A stretch of 5,672 nucleotides of DNA from Candidatus Dadabacteria bacterium. Lineage in GTDB: Bacteria > Desulfobacterota_D > UBA1144 > Nemesobacterales > CSP1-2. Both the position numbers and the translations under genes were made by a program. The notes beneath the pieces were generated by a model. It saw nothing but the letters and a program-made list of their open reading frames with translations. It ran no database searches and was not told where the DNA came from. The stretch lies in contig JAKEHC010000129.1 of the NCBI GenBank assembly GCA_022615255.1, forward strand, positions 1 to 5,672, given 5' to 3'. Of this stretch, positions 1-5,586 are shown piece by piece; the stretch's first letter is position 1; the number at the start of each line of letters is the position of its first letter.

Positions 1-270
1 AATCAGGTAGTTAATACCTTTGAACCAAGATTCAAGCCTTTGGATTTTTACCCTGGGTTTAAGGAGAAATTTGAGAATTTAATAGAAGAAGCGCCTAGCG
101 ATGAGGAACATGAAGAGGAGTTTCCGGAAGAAGAGCTACCGTCTGAAGAAGCGGATTTGACGCCATTCGGTGCCCCTGGTGTTCCGCCAATTAATCAACA
201 ACCGACTGATGTTCAGGGCAATCGAGTCCCAGTAGATGTTGAAATACCAACGCCTCCACAAGGTCCTTGA
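1..270 (+). CDS. 3' end of a protein with acidic, proline-rich C-terminal tail (partial, 5' end outside window)
   Basis: The frame is open from the first base (Asn-Gln-Val-Val-Asn...) to the TGA at 268-270, giving 89 visible codons. An in-frame TTG at 40 is not needed as a start, because the frame continues upstream without a stop. Visible residues 28-52 are strongly acidic (EEAPSDEEHEEEFPEEELPS), and the last 35 or so are rich in Pro, Gly and Val and end in TPPQGP. No catalytic motif, membrane segment or known domain is visible in this part. The tail looks disordered, as is common after a folded envelope or regulatory domain, and a FecR-like or other surface protein is possible but unproven. 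The lipoprotein gene starts 13 bases downstream on the same strand, so the two are probably cotranscribed and may share an envelope role. I am confident that it is coding and have no firm function. Confidence 0.7.
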   Translation, partial: NQVVNTFEPRFKPLDFYPGFKEKFENLIEEAPSDEEHEEEFPEEELPSEEADLTPFGAPGVPPINQQPTDVQGNRVPVDVEIPTPPQGP

Positions 271-283
271 GTGGATGTAGACA

Positions 284-1357
284 ATGGCAATGAGAATCTT
301 AAAGCTTAGCGTCGTTTTAATCCTCCTTTTTTATCTTGTTACCTGCGGCGGTGGGGGCGGGGGTGCGAGAGATGCCTCAATTAATCTCTTTATCCAACTT
401 CCAGAGGAATTCTTTACTGATTCAACTACTGAGTTATCCAGCGAGCAGGTTATTAGACAATTGATTTTTCAGGGGCTGATTGTTGCCCTGATGGTGTCTG
501 GGGATGATTTCCAGCCGCCAATAAATGAAATTATTCCGGTTTCTACTGATGGCCCTACACGGGCGACGATTTTCGTGCCAGCAGGGATGAATAGGCTATT
601 CGAAGCCAAGATTTTTGATGAGAACGACATACTGGTGGCTATATGCAGCGCCTTTGAAGATATTTTCTTTGGAGAAGAAAACGATGTAGTTCTTCCGTGC
701 TCTCCTTTTGCGTGTACCGATTGCTCTAACCCGATATGTGAGGGAGAGAGGTGTGATTTTGAGGATGAGACTAAGGTATGCGTTAATGGTCAGTGCGTGA
801 CGCCGACACCGCCGCCGACACCTACACCCTCCCCGACACCTAGACCTACGCCAACACCAACTCCAACTGCAACCCCTACTCCAACTCCACCTGTTTTCTT
901 CGGGTGCTGTGAAATAAGTCAGCAAGAAAGTTGTTTCGAATCATCAAACATTCAGTGCGCTCAAGCCGGAGGGGACTTTGTAGCGGGAGGTTTCTGCACC
1001 GAAGGTGGGGTATGCTCAGCAGCGCCACCAACACCTACGCCCAGCCCAACACCAACTCCTACTCCTACACCATCCCCCACACCGGAACCGGAGGTATGTT
1101 GTGATTTTGGTGAAGGATGCGCTACTATTCCGGCATCGGAATGTGGGTCTGAGGTTTTTTGCTCAGCGCCATGTGGAGAATTTTGTTGCTCCCCCCCACC
1201 AACCCCAACACCTACTCCATCCCCCACACCGGAGCCAGAGGGATGCTGCCAATTCGACGAAGGTTGCGCTATTACTACAGAATCGGAATGTAATGGAACA
1301 TTTAATTTGGGAAAGTCTTGCGATTTAGAATCTGGTGAATGCTTTTTTTCTTTCTGA
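284..1357 (+). CDS. Predicted lipoprotein with three Cys-rich modules on Pro-Thr linkers
   Basis: The 357-aa product begins with a short charged start and a hydrophobic stretch (residues 5-19), then Leu-Val-Thr-Cys with Cys21 as the likely lipidated residue and six glycines after it. Thr at -1 is unusual for a lipobox but tolerable. Residues 32-137 form a small, probably beta-rich domain containing IFVPAGMNRLFEAKIFD. A first Cys cluster follows (C139, C144, C147, C152, C157, C166, C171). Pro-Thr/Ser linkers at residues 173-203, 248-270 and 304-318 separate three modules that each begin with Cys-Cys (C208/C209, C272/C273, C321/C322) and contain further spaced cysteines and glycines. This resembles the short CC...C...C...G..C modules seen in tandem in some planctomycete and deltaproteobacterial surface proteins. 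The cysteines suggest disulfides and an extracytoplasmic location. ATG 284 is preferred over ATG 290 because GTGGA lies 8 bases upstream. The function is unknown. A surface or adhesion role is inference. Confidence 0.85.
   Translation: MAMRILKLSVVLILLFYLVTCGGGGGGARDASINLFIQLPEEFFTDSTTELSSEQVIRQLIFQGLIVALMVSGDDFQPPINEIIPVSTDGPTRATIFVPAGMNRLFEAKIFDENDILVAICSAFEDIFFGEENDVVLPCSPFACTDCSNPICEGERCDFEDETKVCVNGQCVTPTPPPTPTPSPTPRPTPTPTPTATPTPTPPVFFGCCEISQQESCFESSNIQCAQAGGDFVAGGFCTEGGVCSAAPPTPTPSPTPTPTPTPSPTPEPEVCCDFGEGCATIPASECGSEVFCSAPCGEFCCSPPPTPTPTPSPTPEPEGCCQFDEGCAITTESECNGTFNLGKSCDLESGECFFSF
800..892 (+). repeat. Pro-Thr linker repeat 1 (low complexity)
   Basis: This segment encodes residues 173-203 of the lipoprotein, an almost uninterrupted Thr-Pro alternation with single Ser, Arg and Ala substitutions. 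The DNA is a degenerate ACNCCN hexamer. Third positions vary (CCG, CCT, CCA, CCC), so it is not a perfect microsatellite and its length is probably fairly stable. Similar linkers occur at 1025-1093 and 1193-1240. Such segments usually act as stiff, extended spacers between extracellular modules. Confidence 0.85.
1070..1292 (+). repeat. Internal duplication: linker end plus Cys module (copies 1070-1145 and 1217-1292)
   Basis: The first 17 bases of the two copies are identical (CCATCCCCCACACCGGA), and the similarity continues for about 75 bases at a constant 147-base (49-codon) offset. Both copies encode PSPTPEPE followed by CC-x-F-x-EGCA and later SEC. The copies then diverge: the first goes on to an extra Cys group (C293, C297, C301, C302), while the second runs NGTFNLGKSC to the C-terminus. 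The in-frame offset indicates growth of the protein by module duplication. Confidence 0.75.
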
Positions 1358-1371
1358 TTAACATCTATTAA

Positions 1372-1398
1372 CTTATACGCCCAGTCCAGTAGCTAAAT
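1372..1398. repeat. Left copy of 27-bp direct repeat matching the glcF 3' end
   Basis: This matches 3376-3402 in the same orientation at 24 of 27 positions, with 19 of 20 matching over 1375-1394 (ATACGCCCA, G or A, TCCAGTAGCT). On the - strand this copy reads Ile-stop-Leu-Leu-Asp-Trp-Ala-Tyr-Lys, against Ile-Glu-Leu-Leu-Asp-Trp-Ala-Tyr-Glu in GlcF. One mismatch is a synonymous Asp codon change (GAC/GAT). The in-frame TAG shows that this copy is not translated. It is either an attachment or target duplication or a leftover end of a glcF copy. Confidence 0.7.
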
Positions 1399-1614
1399 AG
1401 AACAGCAGGATTATACATCTAAAACTAGGTGAATTTTGTTTCAAATGAAAAGAGGTTCCCGATAAATAGCACTTTTAGAATGCTTATAAAGTTCTTCTCT
1501 TTAGGTTGTTAATTCTATTAATTAAGATCTATCTTGATTTTGAAGAAGAAGAGTTAAATTTTGCTAAGGTATTCCAATCTATCTTTCCATTAATACAAAA
1601 ATCTTGGCTAAATT
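1399..1614. other. AT-rich gene-free stretch inside the left end of the inserted block
   Basis: I see no coding frame with recognisable content on either strand. Only short inverted repeats are present, for example AGCACT...AATGCT at about 1477-1493 with one G-U pair and an AAGAT-CT-ATCTT near 1524-1535. Neither is followed by a T-run that would make a convincing intrinsic terminator. It separates the convergently oriented lipoprotein gene and the - strand 67-aa gene. Confidence 0.5.
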
Positions 1615-1818
1615 CTAGACTTTTTTCGGTTTAAAACGCTTTTTTGTTAATTCATTAAAAGTTGAAGCTATTGCCCCATACCAGTCAATATAGTCGCCTA
1701 GTCGTTCTTCAATAAATCTTATCTCTTTATCGCTAAGCTCCCTATCTAGCTCCTGCTCAGCGACATTTTGTAGGTCTTCAACATTGACCGAGTAAACAAT
1801 CCTATTTTTCGCATTCAT
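1615..1818 (-). CDS. Small hypothetical protein, 67 aa
   Basis: The frame extends upstream to an ATG at 1863, but ATG 1816-1818 is the better start. AGAGG lies 9 bases before it, and the 15 extra residues would overlap the end of the upstream frame. The 67-aa product (MNAKNRIVYSVNVEDLQNVA...) is charged and soluble and lacks a signal or membrane segment. Its centre, DRELSDKEIRFIEERLGDYIDWYGAI, looks like two amphipathic helices ending in an Asp-Tyr-Ile-Asp-Trp-Tyr motif, the kind of pattern seen in small conserved accessory proteins carried by phages and mobile islands. I do not recognise a named family. It follows the restriction-enzyme-like fragment by 16 bases and is probably cotranscribed with it. 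The C-terminus is basic (KKRFKPKKV), so nucleic acid contact is possible but speculative. Confidence 0.6.
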   Translation of the reverse strand: MNAKNRIVYSVNVEDLQNVAEQELDRELSDKEIRFIEERLGDYIDWYGAIASTFNELTKKRFKPKKV

Positions 1819-1834
1819 GGTTTTGAACCTCTTG

Positions 1835-2080
1835 TTACTTAAATTTATTAAAATAAGCATCAATTTCCGGTCTTAGTTCAATTCCGGCTCTTTCAAAACA
1901 ATTCAGCAATTCTTCATAACTGCCTTCTCCACCGAGAAAATCCCAAAACTCATTAGCTACAAATAATTCTTCCTCTAAATCAAGCATCCCTCTCATTGTC
2001 CACCTATCATACGGTTTTGGTTCATAGGGGTTATAAGGAATTGCTATCGTGGTTTTAGTGAGCGGTTCTAAAGGCCAATT
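1835..2080 (-). pseudogene. Headless C-terminal fragment of a type II restriction endonuclease-like protein (TdeIII-type suspected)
   Basis: This 81-codon - strand frame, bounded by an upstream TAA at 2081-2083 and ending in TAA at 1835-1837, lacks an initiator at its beginning. It reads NWPLEPLTKTTIAIPYNPYE and continues with PKPYDRWTMRGMLDL, then EEELFVANEFWDFLGGEGSY and ends IDAYFNKFK. From memory, the IPYNPYEP..Y.RWT, GMLDL and EFWDFLGG-G-YEELL pattern is the C-terminal part of TdeIII-like type II restriction endonucleases. That assignment was not checked against a database. The missing N-terminal and catalytic part should lie on the higher-coordinate side, but that space is occupied by the 310-aa gene, whose end overlaps this frame by 13 bases. 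It is therefore most likely the remains of a gene truncated by recombination. Internal ATGs at 1994-1996 (with AGGTGG just upstream) and 1985-1987 could still give a short product of about 50 aa. Confidence 0.6.
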
Positions 2081-3000
2081 TTAAACCTTAATTCTTTCAA
2101 TTGCAGTTCTGCTGAATACAAATCACCTATAAAGTCAGTATTTATATGTTTGAAGCGATCTGCGTAATCAGCAAATGAGTCCATTACTTGGTAATATTTC
2201 TTTCTATCATTTGAGATTACGTACAATCCAACATTATTGTAATCAATTAAAGTTGCTAATCTACCTACACCAGACCATGCTCCTGTTGATAACTCTACTT
2301 CGAAAGCATTTTCAGGTATCAAATTTCTACCTTTCTCACGAAACCATAAAACATCAATTTTTCTAAGAACCTCATAATTGGCAAATTGCAGTGCAGGGCA
2401 TTTTTCTAATGTGGTAATATCTGACAAGTTTTTGCCATTGAATTTCTTGGCTTTATCAGGACAAAAAGTTTTAAGCCCACGACTATTCCCGATTTCCAAG
2501 AGTCTCCCTTGTAATACTGAATGCAAGCTTTCTTCAACTGTGTTTTTAGGTTCTGAAAAAATAAAGGGTTTAAGAAGTAGATTCCATGAATTAGTAAACT
2601 GACTACAATCGAGTTTATTAGTCCTGCCTGTTAATATAATATTCAGATTCTTATCTATATTGATTTTGTACTCGCCGTTTCTATCATGGCTAATTTTTGA
2701 TAAATGTTTAAATAACAATTGTGCGGGAATAATTATAGTTCTTTTGACTTCTCCACAAATAAAAGCAATAAATGGATTGTCCAGATTTGCCATTTCCTCG
2801 ACTGTCAAATAGTTCAGTCCGAAAAAATATCTCCTATTTCCCTCTGACGCAGCACGTATTAATACATTTGCTTCTGCGATTTTATAAGTTCTTGCTTTTA
2901 ATACTCTTACCAACTCTACGTTTGTTTGAAGCTCTTTAGCCTTTGATAGAAATTCAGCCACTAAAATTTCGGAAGGTGAAGATGTCTTATTACTCTTCAT
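2068..3000 (-). CDS. Putative PD-(D/E)XK-type nuclease protein, 310 aa
   Basis: The 310-aa soluble protein appears to have two parts. Residues 10-145 form an N-terminal region of no recognised family, with helices first and then a mixed segment containing YFFGLNYLTVEEM and FICGEVKRTIIIPAQLLFKH. Residues 150-275 look like a restriction-endonuclease-like fold: a helix with E157 and H160, then LLEIGNSRGL (168-177), D182 in CPDK, D216 in KIDVLWF, and E234 and E236 in AFEVELSTG, followed by a GVGRL helix start and a GLYVIS strand. The order Glu, Asp, Glu-x-Glu is consistent with the PD-(D/E)XK superfamily, with Glu in place of the usual Lys. Similar FEVE-x-ST...GL.RL segments occur in uncharacterised defence-associated proteins. 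The start ATG at 2998-3000 overlaps the end of the 72-aa gene by 11 bases, implying coupled translation. No methyltransferase is next to it, so a classical restriction role is unproven. Confidence 0.7.
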   Translation of the reverse strand: MKSNKTSSPSEILVAEFLSKAKELQTNVELVRVLKARTYKIAEANVLIRAASEGNRRYFFGLNYLTVEEMANLDNPFIAFICGEVKRTIIIPAQLLFKHLSKISHDRNGEYKINIDKNLNIILTGRTNKLDCSQFTNSWNLLLKPFIFSEPKNTVEESLHSVLQGRLLEIGNSRGLKTFCPDKAKKFNGKNLSDITTLEKCPALQFANYEVLRKIDVLWFREKGRNLIPENAFEVELSTGAWSGVGRLATLIDYNNVGLYVISNDRKKYYQVMDSFADYADRFKHINTDFIGDLYSAELQLKELRFKIGL

Positions 3001-3208
3001 CTTGATTAACTTCTTTTACTTCAAAAGCATCGTTAATTGCGGGTTCAATTTTGTCAATCAAAAAATTATCCTTTTTGCGGTCGTTTTCTGTAGATAGGTC
3101 TTCACAATCCCCTAAATAATATTCTGCATTTCGACAAGCTTCTTCTTTATTTTCGGCTTGAATATCTACAATATAGGTTCTTGAAAGCAAGACTCTGTAC
3201 TTTTTCAT
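2990..3208 (-). CDS. Small hypothetical protein upstream of the nuclease-like gene, 72 aa
   Basis: The 72-aa acidic soluble protein starts MKKYRVLLSRTYIVDIQAEN. It has a beta strand pair followed by a helix (KEEACRNAEYYLGDC) and a short FLIDKIEP strand, ending in an acidic tail (EVKEVNQDEE). This small beta-alpha-beta pattern is reminiscent of DpnD/PcfM-type small proteins found with restriction systems and mobile elements, but the resemblance is one of pattern only. The start follows a weak GAG about 5 bases upstream. The last codons overlap the next gene (ATGAAGAGTAA holds the start of one and the stop of the other), so the two proteins are probably made together and may act together. It is the first gene of the - strand block, just downstream of the candidate promoter at 3289-3316. 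Confidence 0.65.
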   Translation of the reverse strand: MKKYRVLLSRTYIVDIQAENKEEACRNAEYYLGDCEDLSTENDRKKDNFLIDKIEPAINDAFEVKEVNQDEE

Positions 3209-3288
3209 AATCTCAATTTAAATAGTGAAAAAAATATTTCAATATCTAATCAGTTAGCACTGAGGTTTTTCCAATCCATATACTTCTT

Positions 3289-3316
3289 ATTTTATTAAAA
3301 CTTCGCTTTTTTACAA
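3289..3316 (-). promoter_or_regulatory. Candidate promoter for the inserted - strand genes
   Basis: On the - strand TTGTAA (3311-3316) and TAAAAT (3289-3294) are separated by 16 bases, resembling a sigma-70-type -35/-10 pair. The site lies about 80 bases before the ATG of the 72-aa gene, in the AT-rich gap behind the glcF stop. In DNA this AT-rich such matches are common by chance, so this is only a candidate. Confidence 0.25.
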
Positions 3317-3354
3317 TAGGCTATATTGCAAATGAGAGAATAGTTATCCGAGTA

Positions 3355-4674
3355 TTAAGCCTTGGAGGTATTTCTCTCATACGCCCAATCCAGTAGCTCA
3401 ATTGGGTGAGCGGTTTTAATATTTAGTCCATCTCGTTTAATACCCATTCCTATCTGAAGAAGGCATCCGGGGTTTCCTGCAACCAAAACCTGTGCTCCTG
3501 TCTCTTTGAGTTTAGACATTTTCCGTTCAAGCAGTCTTTCTGCCATTTCGGGTTCTGTAAGATTATAAATCCCAGCGCTTCCACAGCATAGGTCTGATTC
3601 TGGAAGCTCTACAAACTCGATTCCGGGAATCTGCTTTATTATTTTTCTTGGATGCGCTTTTATTCTCTGTGCATGGGCTATGTGACAGGCGTCCTGATAT
3701 GTAACCCTGAGCCTAAGTTCTTTTAATTCTCCCTGAAGTCCTTCATCAGCCAGGAACTCCATTACGTCTTTTGTTTTTTTGCTTAATTCTTCTGCGCGAC
3801 TAGAGTAGGAGGGATCGTTTTTAAGGAGGTCTCCGTACTCCTTCATGGTAGACCCGCACCCGGCTGAGTTGACAATAACTGCATCAACATCGTAGCTTTT
3901 AAAAACATCTATATTGGAACGCGCGAAGTCCCTCGCCTCAGACAAACGCCCTGAATGAAGGGATAAAGCCCCACAACAGCCCTGTGTTTTAGGGATAACG
4001 ATCTCACATCCGTTTTGAGAAAGAACCCTTACTGTAGCCGCATTTGTTTCGGAAAAGAGAACACTCTGGACGCAACCTGTTAGGAGAGCAACACGATAGC
4101 GTTTTTTCCCTTTAGCCGGTGTCACTTCCCTTAATGATGAAAAGATGGATGAAAACTCTATGTTCGGCAGCATTTCTTCCGTATGTGCTAACTTCTTGGA
4201 AAGCCTATGAAGAATTCCTGAGGACTGGATTAACTTATTAATCCCTGTAGCCTGGTACAAAGAAAGAAAAGGAATAAGGAATCGGAGTCTCTTAGGATAA
4301 GGAAACACTGAAAATAAAAGGGAGCGATAGAATTTCTCTGAGTAAGGTCTTTTGTAGCGACGCTCGATCTGAGACCTTCCGGCTTCAATAAGGCTGCCGT
4401 AGCGCACACCGGAAGGACAGGCAGGCTCACATGCTAGGCACCCAAGACATAAATCAAGGTGCTTAACCAATGATTTGCCAAGCGGAATCCTTCCCTCTAG
4501 GGCTGATTTCATCAGATAGATTCTTCCCCTTGGGGAATCGAGCTCATTTCCTGTCTCAAGGTAAGTAGGACAAGCCGTGAGGCAAAACCCACAGTGCACG
4601 CAGTCGTGGATAATATCAAGACTCGGTTGGTCTATTTCATCAAAGGCTTTATGGATTATTTCTTTTTCTTCCAT
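3355..4674 (-). CDS. glcF: Glycolate oxidase iron-sulfur subunit (GlcF)
   Basis: The 439-aa protein matches the GlcF layout. The first 4Fe-4S motif is C25-xx-C28-xx-C31-xxx-C35-P and the second is C76-xx-C79-xx-C82-xxx-C86-P. A helical linker follows, then two CCG (cysteine-rich) domains: C201, C233-C234-G235 and C273, then C330, C363-C364-G365 and C404. No signal peptide or membrane span is evident. In known systems GlcF transfers electrons from the flavin subunits GlcD/GlcE during oxidation of glycolate (or a related 2-hydroxyacid) to glyoxylate, passing them toward the quinone pool at the inner face of the cytoplasmic membrane. GlcD and GlcE are not in this window, so the substrate is inferred and a related lactate or other hydroxyacid oxidase subunit remains possible. 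The ATG follows the DUF3891-like stop by 8 bases, without a clear ribosome site, suggesting translational coupling. The last residues (425-433) carry the 27-bp repeat also found at 1372-1398. Confidence 0.9.
   Translation of the reverse strand: MEEKEIIHKAFDEIDQPSLDIIHDCVHCGFCLTACPTYLETGNELDSPRGRIYLMKSALEGRIPLGKSLVKHLDLCLGCLACEPACPSGVRYGSLIEAGRSQIERRYKRPYSEKFYRSLLFSVFPYPKRLRFLIPFLSLYQATGINKLIQSSGILHRLSKKLAHTEEMLPNIEFSSIFSSLREVTPAKGKKRYRVALLTGCVQSVLFSETNAATVRVLSQNGCEIVIPKTQGCCGALSLHSGRLSEARDFARSNIDVFKSYDVDAVIVNSAGCGSTMKEYGDLLKNDPSYSSRAEELSKKTKDVMEFLADEGLQGELKELRLRVTYQDACHIAHAQRIKAHPRKIIKQIPGIEFVELPESDLCCGSAGIYNLTEPEMAERLLERKMSKLKETGAQVLVAGNPGCLLQIGMGIKRDGLNIKTAHPIELLDWAYERNTSKA
3376..3402. repeat. 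Right copy of 27-bp direct repeat, inside glcF codons 425-433
   Basis: This is the partner of 1372-1398 at 24 of 27 positions, in the same orientation and offset by 2004 bases. In this copy the sequence encodes IELLDWAYE near the GlcF C-terminus, and the gene ends six codons later. The position at the very end of a gene is typical of sites where inserted DNA leaves the host gene readable. Confidence 0.7.
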
Positions 4675-4682
4675 AGGAATCT

Positions 4683-5453
4683 TTAACCGTTACCTATTGT
4701 AAACTCAATTGTTTCGTATTTGGTTTCGCTAAGCATTTGCCTAAGCTCAGAATCTTTAGAAAATCTCTTTTGATTAAGCCTTCGCTCTCGAATCTGAAAT
4801 CTCACTGATGGTAGAGAAAACGGGTAGGGGGTTATAGTAAAATTTATTCCATCACTTGATTTAATGCTCAGTGTTGTTGACGAGCTATCATAGTTAAGCG
4901 GCGCGTATCCGATTTCATTAGATGTCCAGCCGTGGCAAAGCGCCAGGGAGATTATATCTCCAATCTGGACGAGCCTTAGATTCACCTCTACCTCTTTAGG
5001 AAAAGAAGATAGGTCTAAATTTGATTTGTTAATATTCAGCGAATTTGAGAGGAAATCAATGACTTCCTTGTGAAAAGTCTTTGGGTAGCTATTATTTGAA
5101 TTTTTATTGAGTGATTTCTCGTTCAGTTTTCCAAAATGAAGAGCGATTAATGCCGAGGCATAGGGGTGTTCCTCAGAGTGTCTTTTAAAACAACGTCTCC
5201 ATATCTCGGTTTGTTCTAGGGATGTCATTTCTAAAAAGTTTTTTGGGTATTGATTTTCATGATTCACCTCAGGTGTCGAATCCCATTCCTTCCAGCCGTT
5301 GTCATGTTCCTTAATTGCAAAAATTACCTCATCGTATGGGACTGGTTTGGTGAATTTATCATTGCCCCAGTGTCTCATTATTTCACCCGATAGCTCTGCG
5401 TGGTCGTGCTGATTAATAAGGATCCAACCCCTTTTGTCGTCTCTTCGTATCAT
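4683..5453 (-). CDS. DUF3891-like protein
   Basis: The 256-aa product (from ATG 5451-5453) begins MIRRDDKRGWILINQHDHAE, the typical opening of the DUF3891 family. Conserved-looking residues include the H16-D17-H18 triplet, H28-W29, the H50-D51-N-G-W54 motif with W57, and H106 in ALIALHFGK. The clustered His and Asp residues suggest a metal-binding or HD-like helical domain in the first 110 residues. The remainder appears to be helix followed by a beta-rich C-terminal part (CHGWTSNEIGYAPLNYD...). The catalytic activity is not known to me. A TTG at 5454-5456 would add one residue, but the ATG gives the family-typical MIRR start. The gene ends 8 bases before glcF, so the two are almost certainly one transcript, hinting at a role linked to 2-hydroxyacid metabolism. 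No signal peptide is present, so it is probably cytoplasmic. Confidence 0.8.
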   Translation of the reverse strand: MIRRDDKRGWILINQHDHAELSGEIMRHWGNDKFTKPVPYDEVIFAIKEHDNGWKEWDSTPEVNHENQYPKNFLEMTSLEQTEIWRRCFKRHSEEHPYASALIALHFGKLNEKSLNKNSNNSYPKTFHKEVIDFLSNSLNINKSNLDLSSFPKEVEVNLRLVQIGDIISLALCHGWTSNEIGYAPLNYDSSSTTLSIKSSDGINFTITPYPFSLPSVRFQIRERRLNQKRFSKDSELRQMLSETKYETIEFTIGNG

Positions 5454-5472
5454 CAATTACGCGTCCAATCAT

Positions 5473-5501
5473 ATCCTAGCTAAGTAACCCTAGTTCTGCA
5501 A
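5473..5501 (-). promoter_or_regulatory. Candidate promoter of the DUF3891-glcF operon
   Basis: On the - strand TTGCAG (5496-5501) and TAGGAT (5473-5478) are 17 bases apart, a fair sigma-70-type match. The -10 lies about 20 bases before the ATG at 5453, so the leader would be very short. It overlaps an imperfect inverted repeat (5482-5515) that could serve as an operator. This is based on sequence pattern only. Confidence 0.3.
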
Positions 5502-5515
5502 GTATGGGTTAACTT
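5482..5515. repeat. Imperfect inverted repeat upstream of the DUF3891-like gene
   Basis: AAGTAACCC (5482-5490) pairs with GGGTTAACTT (5506-5515) except for one bulged base, with a 15-base spacer. It sits over the spacer and -35 of the candidate promoter. It could be an operator or part of the repeat-rich intergenic DNA. No T-run follows, so it is unlikely to be a terminator. Confidence 0.4.
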
Positions 5516-5544
5516 GGTAATTCTCTGTAGGGCAGGTTTTCCAC

Positions 5545-5575
5545 ATTGCTTTCATTGTAAACTTCGTGAAGCAAT
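5545..5575. repeat. Hairpin-forming inverted repeat
   Basis: ATTGCTTTCA (5545-5554) can pair with TGAAGCAAT (5567-5575), giving nine base pairs with one bulged T and a 12-base loop. It lies directly left of the GTCATTCTGAG repeat and may be part of the same composite intergenic element. Confidence 0.4.
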
Positions 5576-5586
5576 TTGACGCCCCG

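Noticed and set aside
596..1328. Open frames overlapping the lipoprotein gene: - strand 596-925 and 961-1227, and + strand 1005-1328
   Set aside because: Their products are Arg/Trp/Cys-rich, Gly-Val-rich or His/Pro-rich strings created by reading the Pro-Thr repeat DNA in other frames. They have no start signals and no protein-like pattern.
1440..1453. TTTC-AAAT-GAAA as a terminator for the lipoprotein gene
   Set aside because: The stem is too short and AT-only apart from one pair, with no T-run after it. No convincing terminator was found for this gene.
2068..2085. Programmed -1 frameshift joining the 310-aa protein to the restriction-like fragment
   Set aside because: The fragment frame is at -1, but the zero-frame codons TTT AAA ATT do not form an X-XXY-YYZ slippery heptamer, and slippage of both tRNAs would meet a TAA. 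Truncation explains the junction better.
2175..2602. Two + strand open frames (2175-2366 and 2378-2602)
   Set aside because: They lie antisense to the 310-aa gene, which has clear motif content and coupled translation. They have no recognisable content.
3314..3328. CAATA-GGCTA-TATTG hairpin as a glcF terminator
   Set aside because: The stem is only 5 bp of mostly A-T pairs, and on the glcF-sense strand it is followed by an A-run and not a T-run.
4230..4430. 66-codon - strand frame inside glcF
   Set aside because: It overlaps the GlcF reading frame, which is supported by two cluster motifs. The alternative frame has no features.
5459..5472. ACGCGTCCAATC resembling part of the 27-bp repeat (ACGCCCAATC)
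   Set aside because: The shared word is short and needs a two-base gap, and the flanks do not match. Chance is sufficient.
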